Shown piece after piece: positions 22,261 to 33,891 of a stretch of DNA of 64,000 nucleotides (position 1 is the first letter of the stretch; every line of letters starts with the position of its first letter). Source of the DNA: Tipula vernalis (Eukaryota; Arthropoda; Insecta; Diptera; Tipulidae); assembly GCA_958295665.1 (NCBI GenBank), contig OY282560.1, positions 144,080,091 to 144,144,090 on the forward strand. The letters run 5' to 3'. Both the position numbers and the translations under genes were made by a program. The notes below the pieces were generated by a model. That model was given only the letters and a program-made list of their open reading frames with translations. It searched no databases and was not told the origin of the DNA.

Positions 22261-22705
22261 TTTTATGTTTGGCTCAATTATAGACCTATTTATAAATTTT
22301 TTTAATAAATTTCTTTATTAAAAATTTTCTCCTTTTTCTATACAATTTTATGCCAAATTTTCGGTTTTTTAAACCATTATCAAGGCTATGCAAAATTTAA
22401 TTAAAAAATAATTCTATACACAATATTTTTCACCAACCGACAAATTTATTTTCTAGACAAACAAAATAAATTTGTCGGTTGGTGAAAAATATTGTGTATA
22501 GAATTATTTTTTAATTAAATTTTGCATAGCCTTGATAATGGTTTAAAAAACCGAAAATTTGGCATAAAATTGTATAGAAAAAGGAGAAAATTTTTAATAA
22601 AGAAATTTATTAAAAAAATTTATAAATAGGTCTATAATTGAGCCAAACATAAAAAATAATAAAAAGACCTAATTAAAAATAAACAAAAAATTAAAAATAA
22701 ACAAA
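22261..22705. mobile_element. palindromic insertion with A-rich tail
   Basis: Two arms of 192 bp (22261-22452 and 22463-22654) are, as far as I can read, perfect reverse complements around a 10-nt centre. After the right arm comes an A-rich tail (22655-22705). The insert is flanked by a 12-bp direct repeat CAACTATATATC (22249-22260 and 22706-22717) that belongs to the GAATTC array. Target duplication plus A-rich tail suggests reverse-transcription-based insertion. No coding frame is present. Confidence 0.85.
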
Positions 22706-22717
22706 CAACTATATATC

Positions 22718-22935
22718 AAATTCTGACTGATGCGTCGACGATATATACATATAAAGCAAATTCTGAGATGATATATCAAATTCTGACATGAATAAGATTC
22801 ATATGACGAATTTGGAAATGATATGTCGAACTCTGAGATGATAGATCGAATTCTGATAGTAAATGGCGAATTCTAAGATGGTTTATTTAAGCCTAACGCG
22901 ATTCTTCGAATATCGACATAATATATAGATTTCTG
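22718..22935. repeat. GAATTC-type minisatellite, distal part
   Basis: The monomer pattern resumes directly after the palindromic insertion (AAATTCTGACTGATGCGTCG and so on) and fades out by about 22935. Confidence 0.75.
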
Positions 22936-23019
22936 ATAGTAACTATAAGTACTCGTAGTAATGGTAATATGACCGATACCATAAATCACTATTTAGAATT
23001 ACCAATTTTGGTTTTCCAT

Positions 23020-23126
23020 ATACAGCCAGCCCCTCCGGCACCGAATGGAATATACACATTTGTCGTTGTGTTTTAGTGAAATTTTATATCGGAGATGTTA
23101 AGCCGATTCTTTATAAATAGTTCCTA
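23020..23126. repeat. further unit of the ~240-bp repeat
   Basis: CCGGCACCGAATGGAATATA, ACACATTTGTCGTTG and TTTTAGTGAAATTTTAT match the landmarks at 19500 and 19977. This indicates that the GAATTC array sits inside the ~240-bp repeat region. Confidence 0.5.
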
Positions 23127-23186
23127 GGTTAGGTTTGGGTGGCGGTCCACAAGGACCAGCCATAGACACAAAAATGGTCCGTAGCC
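23127..23186. mobile_element. 60-bp micro-insertion with 14-bp flanking repeat
   Basis: GGTTAGGTTTGGGTGGCGG through GTAGCC is bounded by ATAAATAGTTCCTA on both sides (23113-23126 and 23187-23200). The interior includes a small hairpin (GGTCC/GGACC) and is far more GC-rich than its surroundings. It is probably a very short retroelement or RNA-derived insertion. Confidence 0.6.
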
Positions 23187-23200
23187 ATAAATAGTTCCTA

Positions 23201-24000
23201 ACCTTAAACATATTATATCACACAAGACGAATGAAATTTCCCACATCACACTGCATAAATCCACACTTCCATACAACTTTCCAGTCTGGAAAGTTTAAAT
23301 GACTGCAGAAATTATCTTACAGTATTATTTTTATATAGAAGTGCTAATCTAAGCTTAAGGAATTTCATTTTCCGTACATCGTTTTTGTGGTAATTTTTGT
23401 ATTCAGGAGGTTCTAATCTAAATATTTAGTCAAAGCTGGTACATTTTTTTTTGGTAAAATCAGGTAACGTCTGTCACGTTTAAGTGTATCTGAAGTTTTA
23501 AAGTTGTAAGTTGTAAAAACTCGGAATTATCTGTTTTTAAGTATTACCAGCTAACATTCAGATTCTGAAAAAATAGCCGTGTGAAGTAGAAGTAATTTAG
23601 TTCGCAAATTTTACATGTTTGAATTGATATTGCTTGCTAAAATGACTGATTCATTACTGCAAGAGAACAGTTTTATGGGTTTATGCCTGAAAATGACAGG
23701 AACCATTATAAATTAGCTTTGAAAAATATTTTATAAAAAAGCTAGATATGAAATTTCAGAATATTATAATTATTGCAAGCAAAAGCCGATAACTTAAAAT
23801 ATTATGTAAAAGTATTATTAGAATAGCAGTTATTAGAACAGGGGAGTACAAAATGAAATAGCGGAGTACAGGAGTAAGCACTAAGCGAAAGTAGTACAAA
23901 TACTCCGATTGTACTCACTTCGACAGCACTGACTGTATTATGTACAAGTAAACGAAGAATACGAATGCCGAAATACAACATAATCGGATACGGCAAATAA
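23201..24000. other. noncoding stretch
   Basis: No gene recognised. A small inverted copy of about 16 bp (CGACAGCACTGA near 23922) matches the end of the copia relic at 18515, probably by chance. Confidence 0.4.
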
Positions 24001-24004
24001 GAAA

Positions 24005-25977
24005 CTTATAGATTTATCTGAAGTTTGGCATCGTCGAATGGACATATCGAAAGTTTACAGGAATCTCAAAGGTTAACGAAAAATTCGATTGTGAAGCTTG
24101 CTTTGCAAGAAGTCGAGTCGTGAAACTGAATTATTAGAAATAATTCAGTTTCACGACTCGACTTCTTTGGAAAGTGAGATACGTAGATACCTTCATAAGT
24201 TTAAGGCAAGTGCGGAGAATCAAACCGGAAGAAATATAAAATATTTACAATTGGATAACGCTAAGGAATACGTGAACAACAAATTCGATGAATTTCTACG
24301 AGAAAATGGTATCCAGAACAAAATGGGGTGCCTGAAAGGAGGAATCGTACACTCACAGATGTAACGATATGTCTCTTAACAGATTCACAACTCCCGCAAT
24401 ATTTTTTGGCCGAAGCAATGTCAATTGCGAATTATATTCGAAATCGTTATCCTTCGAGTAGCTTAGATGGAAGGACGGAGTAATTAAATACGCTCTTAAC
24501 CGAGATCCTACCAAAGGAAAATTCGATCCTCAATCAAAGAAATGTATATTCCTTGGTTACTCCGATCATTCTAAGGTGTATCGAGTATGGTTACCGCAAG
24601 AAATAAAAATCGAAATAACTCGAGACGTTAAAGAACGAAAAGAAGATAAGCCGAGAAGTGGATATTGAATTAAAATCTATTGATTTTATCGACAACAACG
24701 ATTTTATTAAAGACGACAAACTTGATATGAATCCAGCAGAATTATTCACATCATCATCATCATCCTCATACGAAAGCGAGGAAGAAGAAAATTCGCAGCC
24801 AGGGGAAGAAGAGCATCAAGAACATGTAACTCGCAGAGATCGAGATCGAGAGAGACCTGGAGGAATTCTCACTGGTCAGAGAGGAAGGAAGTTGCAAATA
24901 ATGCAGAAACGGAATATAGGAACATTTCTGAAATATAAATTGATGAAGCTATCTCTGGAAATGATATCGTAAAATGGCACAAAGCAATCGAGTCTGAATT
25001 CAAATCAATCATTAAAAATGATACGTGGAAAATCGTAGATCGTCCTAACGGAAAGAAATTCATAGGCAGTTGAGTCGTACTCTAGAATAAATATAATCAA
25101 CAGACGAAAAGCTCGAATCGTGACGAACGGATATACTTAACGTCCTGGTATAGATTTTAACGAAACTTTTGCTCCTATTGCTCGCATGAGTTCCATTCGA
25201 CTTGTAATGGCTCTCGCGGCACGATCCGGTATGACCGTTCATCAGATCGACATTACAACGGCATATTTAAACGGAGTAGTAGATGAAGAAATTTTTATGG
25301 AATCGCCAGATTTGGTTGAAGAAGGTTTAAAAACAATTATTCAATCGGAACAAAGATCGAAAAAGGTAGTAAAATTGCTTAACGATATTAAATCCGAAAA
25401 TAAGGTTTGTTTATTAAAAAAAGGCATTGTAGTGGAACACCAAGCTAAACGAAGTGTTGACGAAGATGAACCTTAAACAAATGAACTCGGATCCGGCGTT
25501 TATTTTATGCATGAAGATGATGATTTAACGATAATAACTGTTTATTTTGATAATATCATCATCGCGTCACGAAGTGAAGTAAAACCAACGAATATCAAAG
25601 AACAATTATCACACAAATTCGAAATCAAGGATCTGGGAAAAATTCATCATTGCCTTGGAGTTGAATTTACTCAGAAAGAAAAAGAAATAGCAATGCTTCA
25701 AAAAGGAAATGTGCGAGATCTTCTCGATCGATACGAACTGGCAGACTCGAATCCGGCAGATACTCCCATTGCATATGGATCGAAATTGGAAAAACAATTG
25801 GATGCTAAGAACGATGAGAAAAATTATCCATATCGTGAACTCGTAGCTGCACTGTCATATCTCGCTGTTTCGACAAGGCCAGATATTTCATACGCTATAC
25901 TCGTGCTCGGACAATTTAATAATTGTTATAGAACGCCTCATTTCACAGCAGAAGGAGAACTTCGGAATCTCATTTAA
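24005..25977 (+). pseudogene. copia pol remnant (integrase to reverse transcriptase)
   Basis: In several frames this reads: the pre-integrase zinc region (VWHRRM, then KFDCEAC), integrase core pieces (KASAENQTGRNIKYL, LDNAKEYVNNKFDEFLRENGIQ), LTDSQLPQYFLAEAMSIANYIRNR, a serine/acidic linker (24658-24860), then the reverse transcriptase: [32 protein letters not shown] (motif A Asp), EIKDLGKIHHCLGVEF and YRELVAALSYLAVSTRPDISYA. The catalytic YVDD is replaced by YFDN in VYFDNIIIASR. RNase H is missing after 25977. Several stops, frameshifts and an internal deletion (motif A runs quickly into unrelated sequence near 25320-25480) make it dead. No LTRs were seen beside it. Confidence 0.85.
24107..24167. 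repeat. perfect 29-bp inverted repeat inside the integrase remnant
   Basis: Arms 24107-24135 and 24139-24167 are exact reverse complements with a 3-nt centre (AGA). The right arm reads as part of a sensible integrase frame, so the left arm is likely a secondary inverted copy. Confidence 0.85.
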
Positions 25978-26773
25978 ACTAAATACCAAGCTTCATCAAG
26001 AGTTTATCAAGGGTCTAATGTAAACGTTTGGATTTTCCTAATATTTATTAATAGTGTAATGAATGTTATTTTCAACTCATCCATATTTCTCTTTCCCGAT
26101 GACCTATTGATTTTGAAAACAGACTTCTGGATGGTGCTTTAACGGAAACGTCCTACTTGGCCACATCGATACAGCTTATGTATTGCAAAACATTTCTATA
26201 AACATTTCTATTTTACCTATAATTATGGACTATGCTATCAATGTCAGCAAAATCAACGGGGTGGGTTAGATAAAGGACTTAGGCGTAACGTTTGTTGGAA
26301 ATATGTAATTTGTTCATGTGTTTAGATTTAATTATTGCCACGTCCAAATCTATGTTTGGCTTTATCAGACGACGAATATGCAGTTCAAGGTGTCCATTAC
26401 ATCATTCTCACAATAGATAGAACTGAACGTATCCAGAAACACGCTTTGCTTTTCATTATGAAGACAACGGAGAGGGATTATGGTCATGACGTTCTTTACC
26501 ACATAAACGTTGCTCGTCTTCCATCTTATTCAACCAGATGTAATATCTAAAAAAGTGGGTATAACCACTGCCACTGGTGAATAAACGAAAAATACTTGGG
26601 TCAATATTTGTTGCCGACGCATACTCGTAGGTAAAAGTGACTCATCATTTATTCTTGAGAATCTGAATATAAATACTCCTCACAACGTTAGGCAATACCT
26701 GTTATATGAATGATATCATATGAATGATATTTATTTACTAACATAGAGTGTCAATAATTATATTCTATTGGAG
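25978..26773. other. noncoding stretch
   Basis: A 71-residue plus-strand frame at 26335-26550 has no recognisable motif. The phrase GTGTCAATAATTA at about 26748 resembles the ends of the following pogo-like element. Confidence 0.4.
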
Positions 26774-26775
26774 TA

Positions 26776-29028
26776 CAATAATTGAGACGGTGTCAATTAT
26801 TGTAGTTTTAAAGGGTGTCAATAACTAAAATGGTTTTGGAAATTTATTTTCAGTTTAAAAATGCCAAAAAAGAGTAATAATTATTCCCTTCAAAATGCTC
26901 TAGGATTAAAAATAAGCTTAAAAATTTCAAAGAAAGCACCCGGAAAATGTTATGGTATTCCCAGAACCACTTTGACATTTCATTTGGGTGAAAAATTCAA
27001 AAAAATTAGATCCAGCCCTTCAACTGTGCTTACCATCGATGAAGAAATTATTTTAGAGGAATGGATAATCCCATCGCAGAGAAAAGGATTTCCCAAAAGA
27101 AAAGAGGATGTTCTACAAGCTAAGAAAGAGTTTATTGAATCTGCCGGGTAATAGATGGTTTCGAGCTTTCTTAAATATACACTCGTCCATTCCATTAACA
27201 ACACCAGATCCAATAACAGAAGCGAGTGCCACAGTAGGCACAAGTGAGATACTTAATGGCTTTGTTTTCCCCAATTGAGACTTATTTAAAGGAAAATGAC
27301 TGCTTTGACATATTGTGCGATCTCACAAGGGTTTTTAATGGCAACAAAACTAACTTTCAGCTATGTCCCAAAACCAAGAATGTACTAGCAGAAGAGGAGC
27401 TAGAAATATATACGAAGTTGATAGAATTTTTCGTTTGCTGCTTCAGGAGCTTTAGTCCCTGCTATGGTAATTTATCGGATGGATGACTAAAGAAGTCTTC
27501 TACGAGTATGTTTTGAAGGTTTTCCATCTCTACCTTGTCAGGGTTGGATCGAAGCTTCCCATGATACTTTTTGCAGATGGTTTTGTACCCAAATGCAACG
27601 CGAATATTACAACCTGTAGACGTAAGTGCGTTCAAGCCGCTTAAAAATAGGTGTAATGAAAAGGTTCTTGATGGCGCCGACAAAACCTCAACTTACGTGT
27701 TGCATTGGTTGCAATAAGTATTTATTCGCAAATCATTGACCATGGCTTTCGGGCATGCGGTGTTTTTCCTTGGAACCACAATGCAATTGATTTTTCTCGA
27801 TGTTTTGAAAAATCATCCGGCCATCGAATCAGGGAATCAACAAATACAAACGAAAACAAGATCTCTTATGAGAAGTTTGAAAAAATAATAGGTAGGACTA
27901 CAATAAATGAATTTCAGAAAGCGGTTAATGGTTTATACAGTACGTCACAATGGTTAGATCATAAAAGAACAATTCATAAATTGTTTATTCATTTTATACC
28001 CGAGAGCTGTGTTCCAGAAACACAATCTGCTCGTTTTGTCAATAACACCAAGACTGTTCCGGAATGCGAAATATTATCGTTTGGCAAATTAGGTAGATCA
28101 TGGGCATATCGGACATGAACGAATTTTTATTTATTAAGGAGGAAATAACCATCGAACAGAATGGGCAAAACTTTGACTCAATGGCTGTAAGTGAGCTCTG
28201 TATACCCCAAATAACTAGAAAAGGCAGGATATTAAGCCTTTCAAACCAAGAAAACCATTTGTCATTATCGACCAATTGTGGTTTAAGGCAGAGCAAATAA
28301 AAATAGAAGCCTACAAAACAAAAATAACAAAATCAAAGAAAAAGAGCAAAGGCCCAAATCAAAAATTAATAAGATAATACCAACTAAAATAATTCGACCA
28401 GGTTAGTTTCCTTCTGCTACTTCTAACAGTTCAGCAACAATTACTAGTCCTCCATTCCACGCAAGGTTTATTTTAATAATAAATATTTCGGCTTAATTTT
28501 GAATTGTTATGTCTTTTTAACGCTTTCACAGATCGATAATACCTTACCAATTTTTTGACCGGATGATTTACATATTGATGTTCAAACTGAATCTCAGGCG
28601 AATCATATAAGTGATCTTGACAATGGTAATTTTATGATGGATTTTTTGATTTACATTAATTTTAATTGTTCTGAATTTGATATGTACCCAAGGCTGTGAT
28701 AGTGTAGGAAATTGTGCACAACAAAACCACATAAAAAAGCTCTTTCAAGAGTTTGAAAATCACGATTACATTGGAGATAATAGAATTGCATTTGGCAAAA
28801 ATGGGGATAAAATGTAACAAATGTACAAGGGAATTCCATATTTCTTCCATTCAAAAAATGGGACTTGTGCACATTCCGATAAAAACGAATAGTTTTTAAT
28901 TAACTGATCAGCTAGGCTAGGAAAACGTAACAATAGTTAGATAGAAAATTTGAAAAAATTGTGTGTCGATAGGTAATTGTAAATTTTTGTGGTGTCAATA
29001 ATTATGTATGTAAGTGTGTCAATAGTTG
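26776..29028 (+). mobile_element. pogo-like DNA transposon bounded by TA
   Basis: The element starts CAATAATTGAGACGG and on the opposite strand at the other end starts CAACTATTGACACAC, giving short imperfect inverted ends. A TA dinucleotide flanks each side (26774-26775 and 29029-29030), the target of Tc1/mariner/pogo elements. GTGTCAAT-type words are repeated near both ends (26791, 26813, 28991, 29016), possible transposase binding sites. The interior holds a pogo-type transposase in pieces. Length about 2.25 kb, ordinary for pogo-like elements. Confidence 0.75.
26861..28118 (+). pseudogene. pogo/Tigger-type transposase, broken
   Basis: From the Met at 26861: an N-terminal helix-turn-helix (IPRTTLTFHLGEKF), a second DNA-binding block of the CENP-B kind (STVLTIDEEIILEEWI, QRKGFPKRKEDVLQ), then in another frame DLTRVFNGNKTNFQLCPKTKNVLA, where the first catalytic Asp block (normally FNADETGF) has lost its Asp. 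PAMVIYR- and EVFYEYV-like blocks follow, then PMILFADG (second Asp region, HKSH lost). A separate frame from 27705 (HGFRACGVFPWNHNAIDFSRC) is the usual C-terminal block. Stops and frameshifts, plus loss of the third catalytic region, make it non-functional. Confidence 0.78.
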
Positions 29029-29030
29029 TA

Positions 29031-30672
29031 CTTTTTTAAATGACAACAATAACAATAATTTTTGCAATGAAATATCAAATAAAAATAATTAAGCTTTCGT
29101 AGTAAGCTTTAAGATTAAAACATTCCTAGAAATTGTATAATCAAAAGCTTACTTGCAAATTTTCCTTTAAACTTTTTTAAAATTTGTATTTTCATTTTTT
29201 TTTTTTTGTTTCTTTTGGCAACTGTTGTTGTACTTTTTGTTTATTGTTATAAATTGATTTGTACCTGAAAACATTATGTATTATATTTCTTTTTAAATTA
29301 AAATGAAATAAAAAAAGTGTCAAGCATCGAATTGAAAGACGAATAAAAATTATTAAAAGCCGACAAATTATTTATTAATAAATCACCCTAAAATTTTGTA
29401 TATCTTGACCAAACGGCTTTGATAGATTCGAAAAGCTGAAAAATTAATTTTGGTAAAATACATTTTAGGGTAATGTCACGCAACATAATGTGTAGTTGTA
29501 GCAATCAGGCAGTCTCCAGTTATCTTGAGTTTGAAAGCTATTTGAAATTGATATGTGTCATTTTAATATATCAAAAAAAAAAAAAAAAAAAGAACTCAAA
29601 TCTTAATAAGTTTTGTGGCCTATAACATATAATGTATCTACGAGTATATATAATGAGAATCAATCAATAAAACTGATACTGTTACGTTATTTCGAGAAAG
29701 ATAAAAATGTTATATCGCAAACAAAAAATCATAAAAATAAAACATCATCAACAGCCCATCAATGTTTTTATATTACGAGTATGTATACCTGGGAACATAA
29801 AAATTATATATGATATCATACTTTGATGTCATACATAACTAAATTACATAACAAGAAAACCCTTATCATTTTCACAAAATATTATTATGTAATACAAAGC
29901 ATATAATAGCTTATATTATTGTGTCGCCATTAATATTAATTTTATTTTTCTTTCAAGCCATACAACTGAATTTTGTCCTTATACGAGTAGGATACGAGTA
30001 TGTAGTAATATAGCCCAATCAAAATTTGAAATATTATTCACAACAGGAAAAAATGTTTCATAATGAAGACGTAACAATATTCTCGTACCTTGCAACATAT
30101 TTTTTTATTATATTTTGGCGTTCAATTTTGTAGACACTATAATATAGCTGAGATCTATGATACTCGTAAAAAAAATTAATTAAACATAAACATTTCACTA
30201 AATGTATAAATAAAGTTTCACATATATACGAATGCGGAATGAAGGGGAATACAGAAATTTTTTATGTATGCCATAGCAAATAGCAAACTTATATTCTGAA
30301 ATATCATCATACTTTTATGCTCTATTGCTCTCTATTATTATTATAATGCAGCTTTTTGTGGCAATTTTTTTTACTGTTTAAATTGGATTTTTAACGGTTT
30401 AGTTTTTTTATGTTAAAATCAAATTCGTCTTTACGTAGAAATTTTGAGTTTTGACTTTTTTTATTCAATTAAAATTCATATCCGAGAAGATTGTACGTTA
30501 GAACGGTTTACTAAAAACCTAATTATTTTAAATTTTAAGCTACTTAATGTTTATATTTGGTGTACATCACACCAGAAATCCCATTTTAGAAAACCCAAGA
30601 TTTCTATATATAATTCGGACCAATGGGATTGTGCAATTTTGTGACTGTAATTAGAAAATGTGTCCATAGCGT
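29031..30672. other. noncoding AT-rich stretch
   Basis: No gene. A run of about 20 A lies at 29572-29591. Near 30570-30600 the words CACACCAGAAATCCCAT resemble a motif in the ends of the neighbouring Mutator-like element, so its outermost end may be further left than I placed it. Confidence 0.4.
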
Positions 30673-30945
30673 ACTTTAGGAAATAGGATGGAATTTCTCA
30701 CGTGATTATCACACCAGAAATCCGATATATTCAGTTTATATAATAAAACATATTTTTTCGGAGTATGATGATTGTGCAAAATTGTGCGTTACTAAACTGA
30801 CCTTGAAAATAGTTTATATTGGCCAGAATCGGCCATAAAACATCCACAATTGATCAAAATCGTGATTTTTCGAAGAAGTTATATGGGCGATTTCCAGAAA
30901 TCCCACCTTTTATTAACATTCGAATTAAAACAAAATGCGGGTTAG
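30673..30945 (+). repeat. left terminal inverted repeat of Mutator-like element
   Basis: Begins ACTTTAGGAAATAGGATGG and ends near AAAACAAAATGCGG. It pairs with 34084-33810 with scattered mismatches and one small indel. It overlaps the 3' end of the element's gene: the stop at 30854 lies inside it. Confidence 0.85.
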
Positions 30946-31917
30946 GTGCCGGTTCATTATTTTCATCGTCGTACAAATGAAATGTGTCATCCTTCCTGTG
31001 CACATAGGCCACAAAGTGCGCGTAATCAATTGTTCGGGCTACTAAAGATATAATTTTAAATGTTTTTCCTGCTAGTTCAATTGTTTTTGGAATATCGTCA
31101 AGATTATCAACCCTTAAATTTTTTTGAGACTCGACATCAAATAAAAGTAAGCGGTTTAATATAATATCACCTTGATACAGATTGCCACAAGAACAAAATT
31201 TTTCATCGTTAATATTTATTGATTCTTCTAAATTATTCAAATTAAATTCAATATTATTAATTAGTAGGGGTATTATTTTTAATGTTACAATTCTTTGTTT
31301 TGTGACACAGTTGCGACACTTATACTTTATGTATCCACTAATCTGGGTATCATAATAATATTTTCCCAGTATTTCCATAGGCGAGGACCAGCAATCTACT
31401 CCTAACATATTATCCCCAAAGAACTTTCCTTTGAAATGTGTTTGTAACAATTTTTCTCGTATTAGTTTTGCTTGCTGTATGGCGCCTTTTCACTATAATA
31501 TTTTAAAAATTCAAAAAAAATTGATTCCTTGGCTATGTTCTCATTAAGTATTTGTTTAATGACAGGGTAATTGATAGCGGCCACCCCAATTGAGTGAGCA
31601 ATGCTGTTGAACGTACACATATTGTACATGTAAATGGATGGTGATTTTCTATTATTGCTAAATGTATTTCGTAACATTTCTTTAGCATTATACTTTATTT
31701 GAATTTTTCTGATATTACTATTTAAAATAGAATTTTTACCTCTGCGGGTCGTATTTTTAGAACCTTGCCCTTCATTAATGTAACCTTCTGCGTTACCGGT
31801 TGGATTTTTATTACGCCAGTTTTCCTCTATAATTTGACTTGACACGTTGCTTTCACTCTTCTCATTATCATTAGTTTGATGATTTTGTTTGCGTTTAGTT
31901 GTTAAAGAAGCTTGCAA
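30854..31917 (-). pseudogene. C-terminal ubiquitin-protease-like domain of the Mutator-like gene
   Basis: Downstream of the transposase blocks, and without sign of a new gene start, comes a basic Ser/Asn-rich linker and then a papain-fold-like region. MYNMCTFNSIAHSI resembles the Cys box of ubiquitin-specific proteases (N-x-C-x-F/Y-x-S/A). The zinc-finger pair YKCRNC and CSCGN is next, then LLLFDVESQKN, and AHFVAYVHRKDDTFHLYDDE resembles the His box followed by the D/N residue. The order Cys box, Cys4 finger, His box is that of C19 peptidases. One frameshift lies between the Cys box and the finger (near 31460). If intact, it might remove ubiquitin-like tags or have a structural role; this is inference. 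Confidence 0.6.
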
Positions 31918-32022
31918 TTTCTCAGAATTTGATTCTAAGATGCTTGAATTTGGTTTAAATGCAAATTCATAAATTCATCGACACACATTGGTTTTTTAAT
32001 ATTTTCTGATACAATGTTTTTT

Positions 32023-33530
32023 TTAAATATTAAATCCACTTTCTACATCAGAAGAGGTGGCATACAAATAAGGTGATTTGAAAATGGGTACCATTACTCC
32101 ACTCCAAAGCGGCAATGTATTTAATAGTTTTTTAAAGTCACTAGCAATTAATGGCTCATAATAAAGGTTATCTCTACCAGTGTACGTTAAATCTAGTGAA
32201 CCCTTCAAATCATTAAGGAATGGAAACAAACCATTTTCCTGGAAGCTGTCCACATTATTTTCATATTTGACGTTTGTCGGTTCAATTAGTTCCTCGGTAT
32301 CTTTGTCACATGTTGTAATCATATCTAACAGAGTATCACGAGCTAATTCGCATGACGTGACGCGCACGAAACAGTGAACCGAAGTGGTATAATTCTTTGT
32401 ACTATAATGTAGCTAGTAGATTTTATTATTAGATCGAATATCTTTAAAAAAACTGCGTAACTCTTATATTAACCTTTGTAAAACAAGGGGCTCTAAGTAA
32501 TATTTTAACGAAATGGGATCGATCTACCCGAATAAAAATTTCTGGTTTTCTATCAGATAATTTATCTAACACTTTGAAACATTGTTTTAAGTATTGATTT
32601 AAATTATTAAATGATGTACGAGTAAATGAAATAATAATAGCTTGTACTTCATTAGGCGTTCCTCTGACTTGGTTGGACCATGTTTTGAGGCAATAAAAAA
32701 TAAACAAAGGTGTATATTTCTGAGATAACATCTGACATACAGGGACGCTTACTCTTGTGCCACTAGACTTTGAAAAAATTGAATATAAAAAAATATGTTT
32801 CGCTTTATTTGAATCAATTTTGCCAAGAGGAGGAGTAATAAGTGACCCAGTACTATCAATGCTGATAAAAGAATACCTCTTTAAATCAGATTCAAATAAA
32901 TTTATTTGTAATTCTGTTACATAAAAAACAAAAAAATGGGTCTAAACCAATATCCTGTATCGTGTCCTTAAAACTAATTTTCTCCTTCAATAAAATTAGG
33001 GCACACAGTGGATCATTGTGCAAAAGATTTTGCTTTTTATTCAAATATTTTATTTGGTTAAGAGTATGAAGTTTCGGAATGCTACCAGGTTCTAAATCTC
33101 CATCTTTCAATTGACTTCTTATCATATCTTGCCGCAGGTAATAAGGCTTTTGTTGTTTTAACGCAAGTACAATGTTCCGTTTTTTCATTCCGGTGATTTT
33201 TCTTTTTGAACAATGTTCTACTTCCATGCTCAATTGAACAATATTAAATATTATTGAGTAGCGATTGTTCCTTGATAGTATGTTTAGTCTATTGGAACAC
33301 CCTAATTGCGAACAATAGGCATAACATTTTATTTCACCACCAGCACCAAGTCCACCTTTAAAACTCCAATTACATCCTAATTTAATTTTTGATTGAATTA
33401 GATTAAACATTTCATCAGTCCATCCAAATGGTAGAACTTGTTTAATCCTTCTACGGTTTCCATCATTCACAAATCTAAACTCAGGTCCAAATTAGACATG
33501 TTTTGGGGAATTTATAAATTTGAATTGCTC
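32023..33530 (-). pseudogene. Mutator-like transposase, broken
   Basis: Read from 33530 downward: an upstream frame (PMEQFKF) interrupted by a stop, then VNDGNRRRIKQVLPFGW, a cysteine-rich DNA-binding region (CYAYCSQLGC, later EHCSKRK) of the kind found in Mutator transposases, and LHNDPLCALILLKEK. In another frame follows SIDSTGSLITPP, a likely first catalytic Asp of the DDE fold. Then come VCQMLSQKYT and SDRKPEIFIRVDRSHFVKIL (32444-32731), and finally TLPLWSGVMVPIFKSPYLYATSSDVESGFN (32023-32367), a conserved block of this insect transposase family. The second Asp position (usually VCD-like) reads IISFT and seems lost. At least three frameshifts are present. Family assignment is by remembered pattern, so the exact clade is an inference. 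Confidence 0.65.
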
Positions 33531-33613
33531 CATTGGAGTTTGGATTCTAGTGAATTATTATCGTCATTCGCTTCTGGCTCTAATTTATAATTTTCGTTAT
33601 GCAAAACAATTTA

Positions 33614-33891
33614 CTATGGCCGATTCTGGCTAAAGTGTGATATGCACAAACGTGAAACTTGGCCAGAATACTAACCACACTTTGTTTTAATTCGACTGTT
33701 AATAAAAGGTGGGATTTCTGGAAATCGCCCATATAACCTCTTCGAAAAATCACTATGGCCGATTCTGGCTAAAGTATAATATGCACAAACGTGAAACTTG
33801 GCCAGAATACTAACCGCATTTTGTTTTAATTCGAATGTTTATAAAAGGTGGGATTTCTGGAAATCGCCCATATAACTTCTTCGAAAAATCT
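33614..33891. repeat. two tandem ~139-bp units at the right end
   Basis: Units start CTATGGCCGATTCTGGCTAA at 33614 and 33753 and differ at only a few bases. A third partial start occurs at 33920. Only the distal unit takes part in the terminal inverted repeat. Confidence 0.8.

Noticed and set aside
23905..23945. Inverted short match to the end of the copia relic at 18515
   Set aside because: Only about 16 bp with a mismatch; likely chance or a trivial remnant.
26335..26550. 71-residue frame as a possible gene
   Set aside because: No recognisable domain, no conserved context, and too short to judge.
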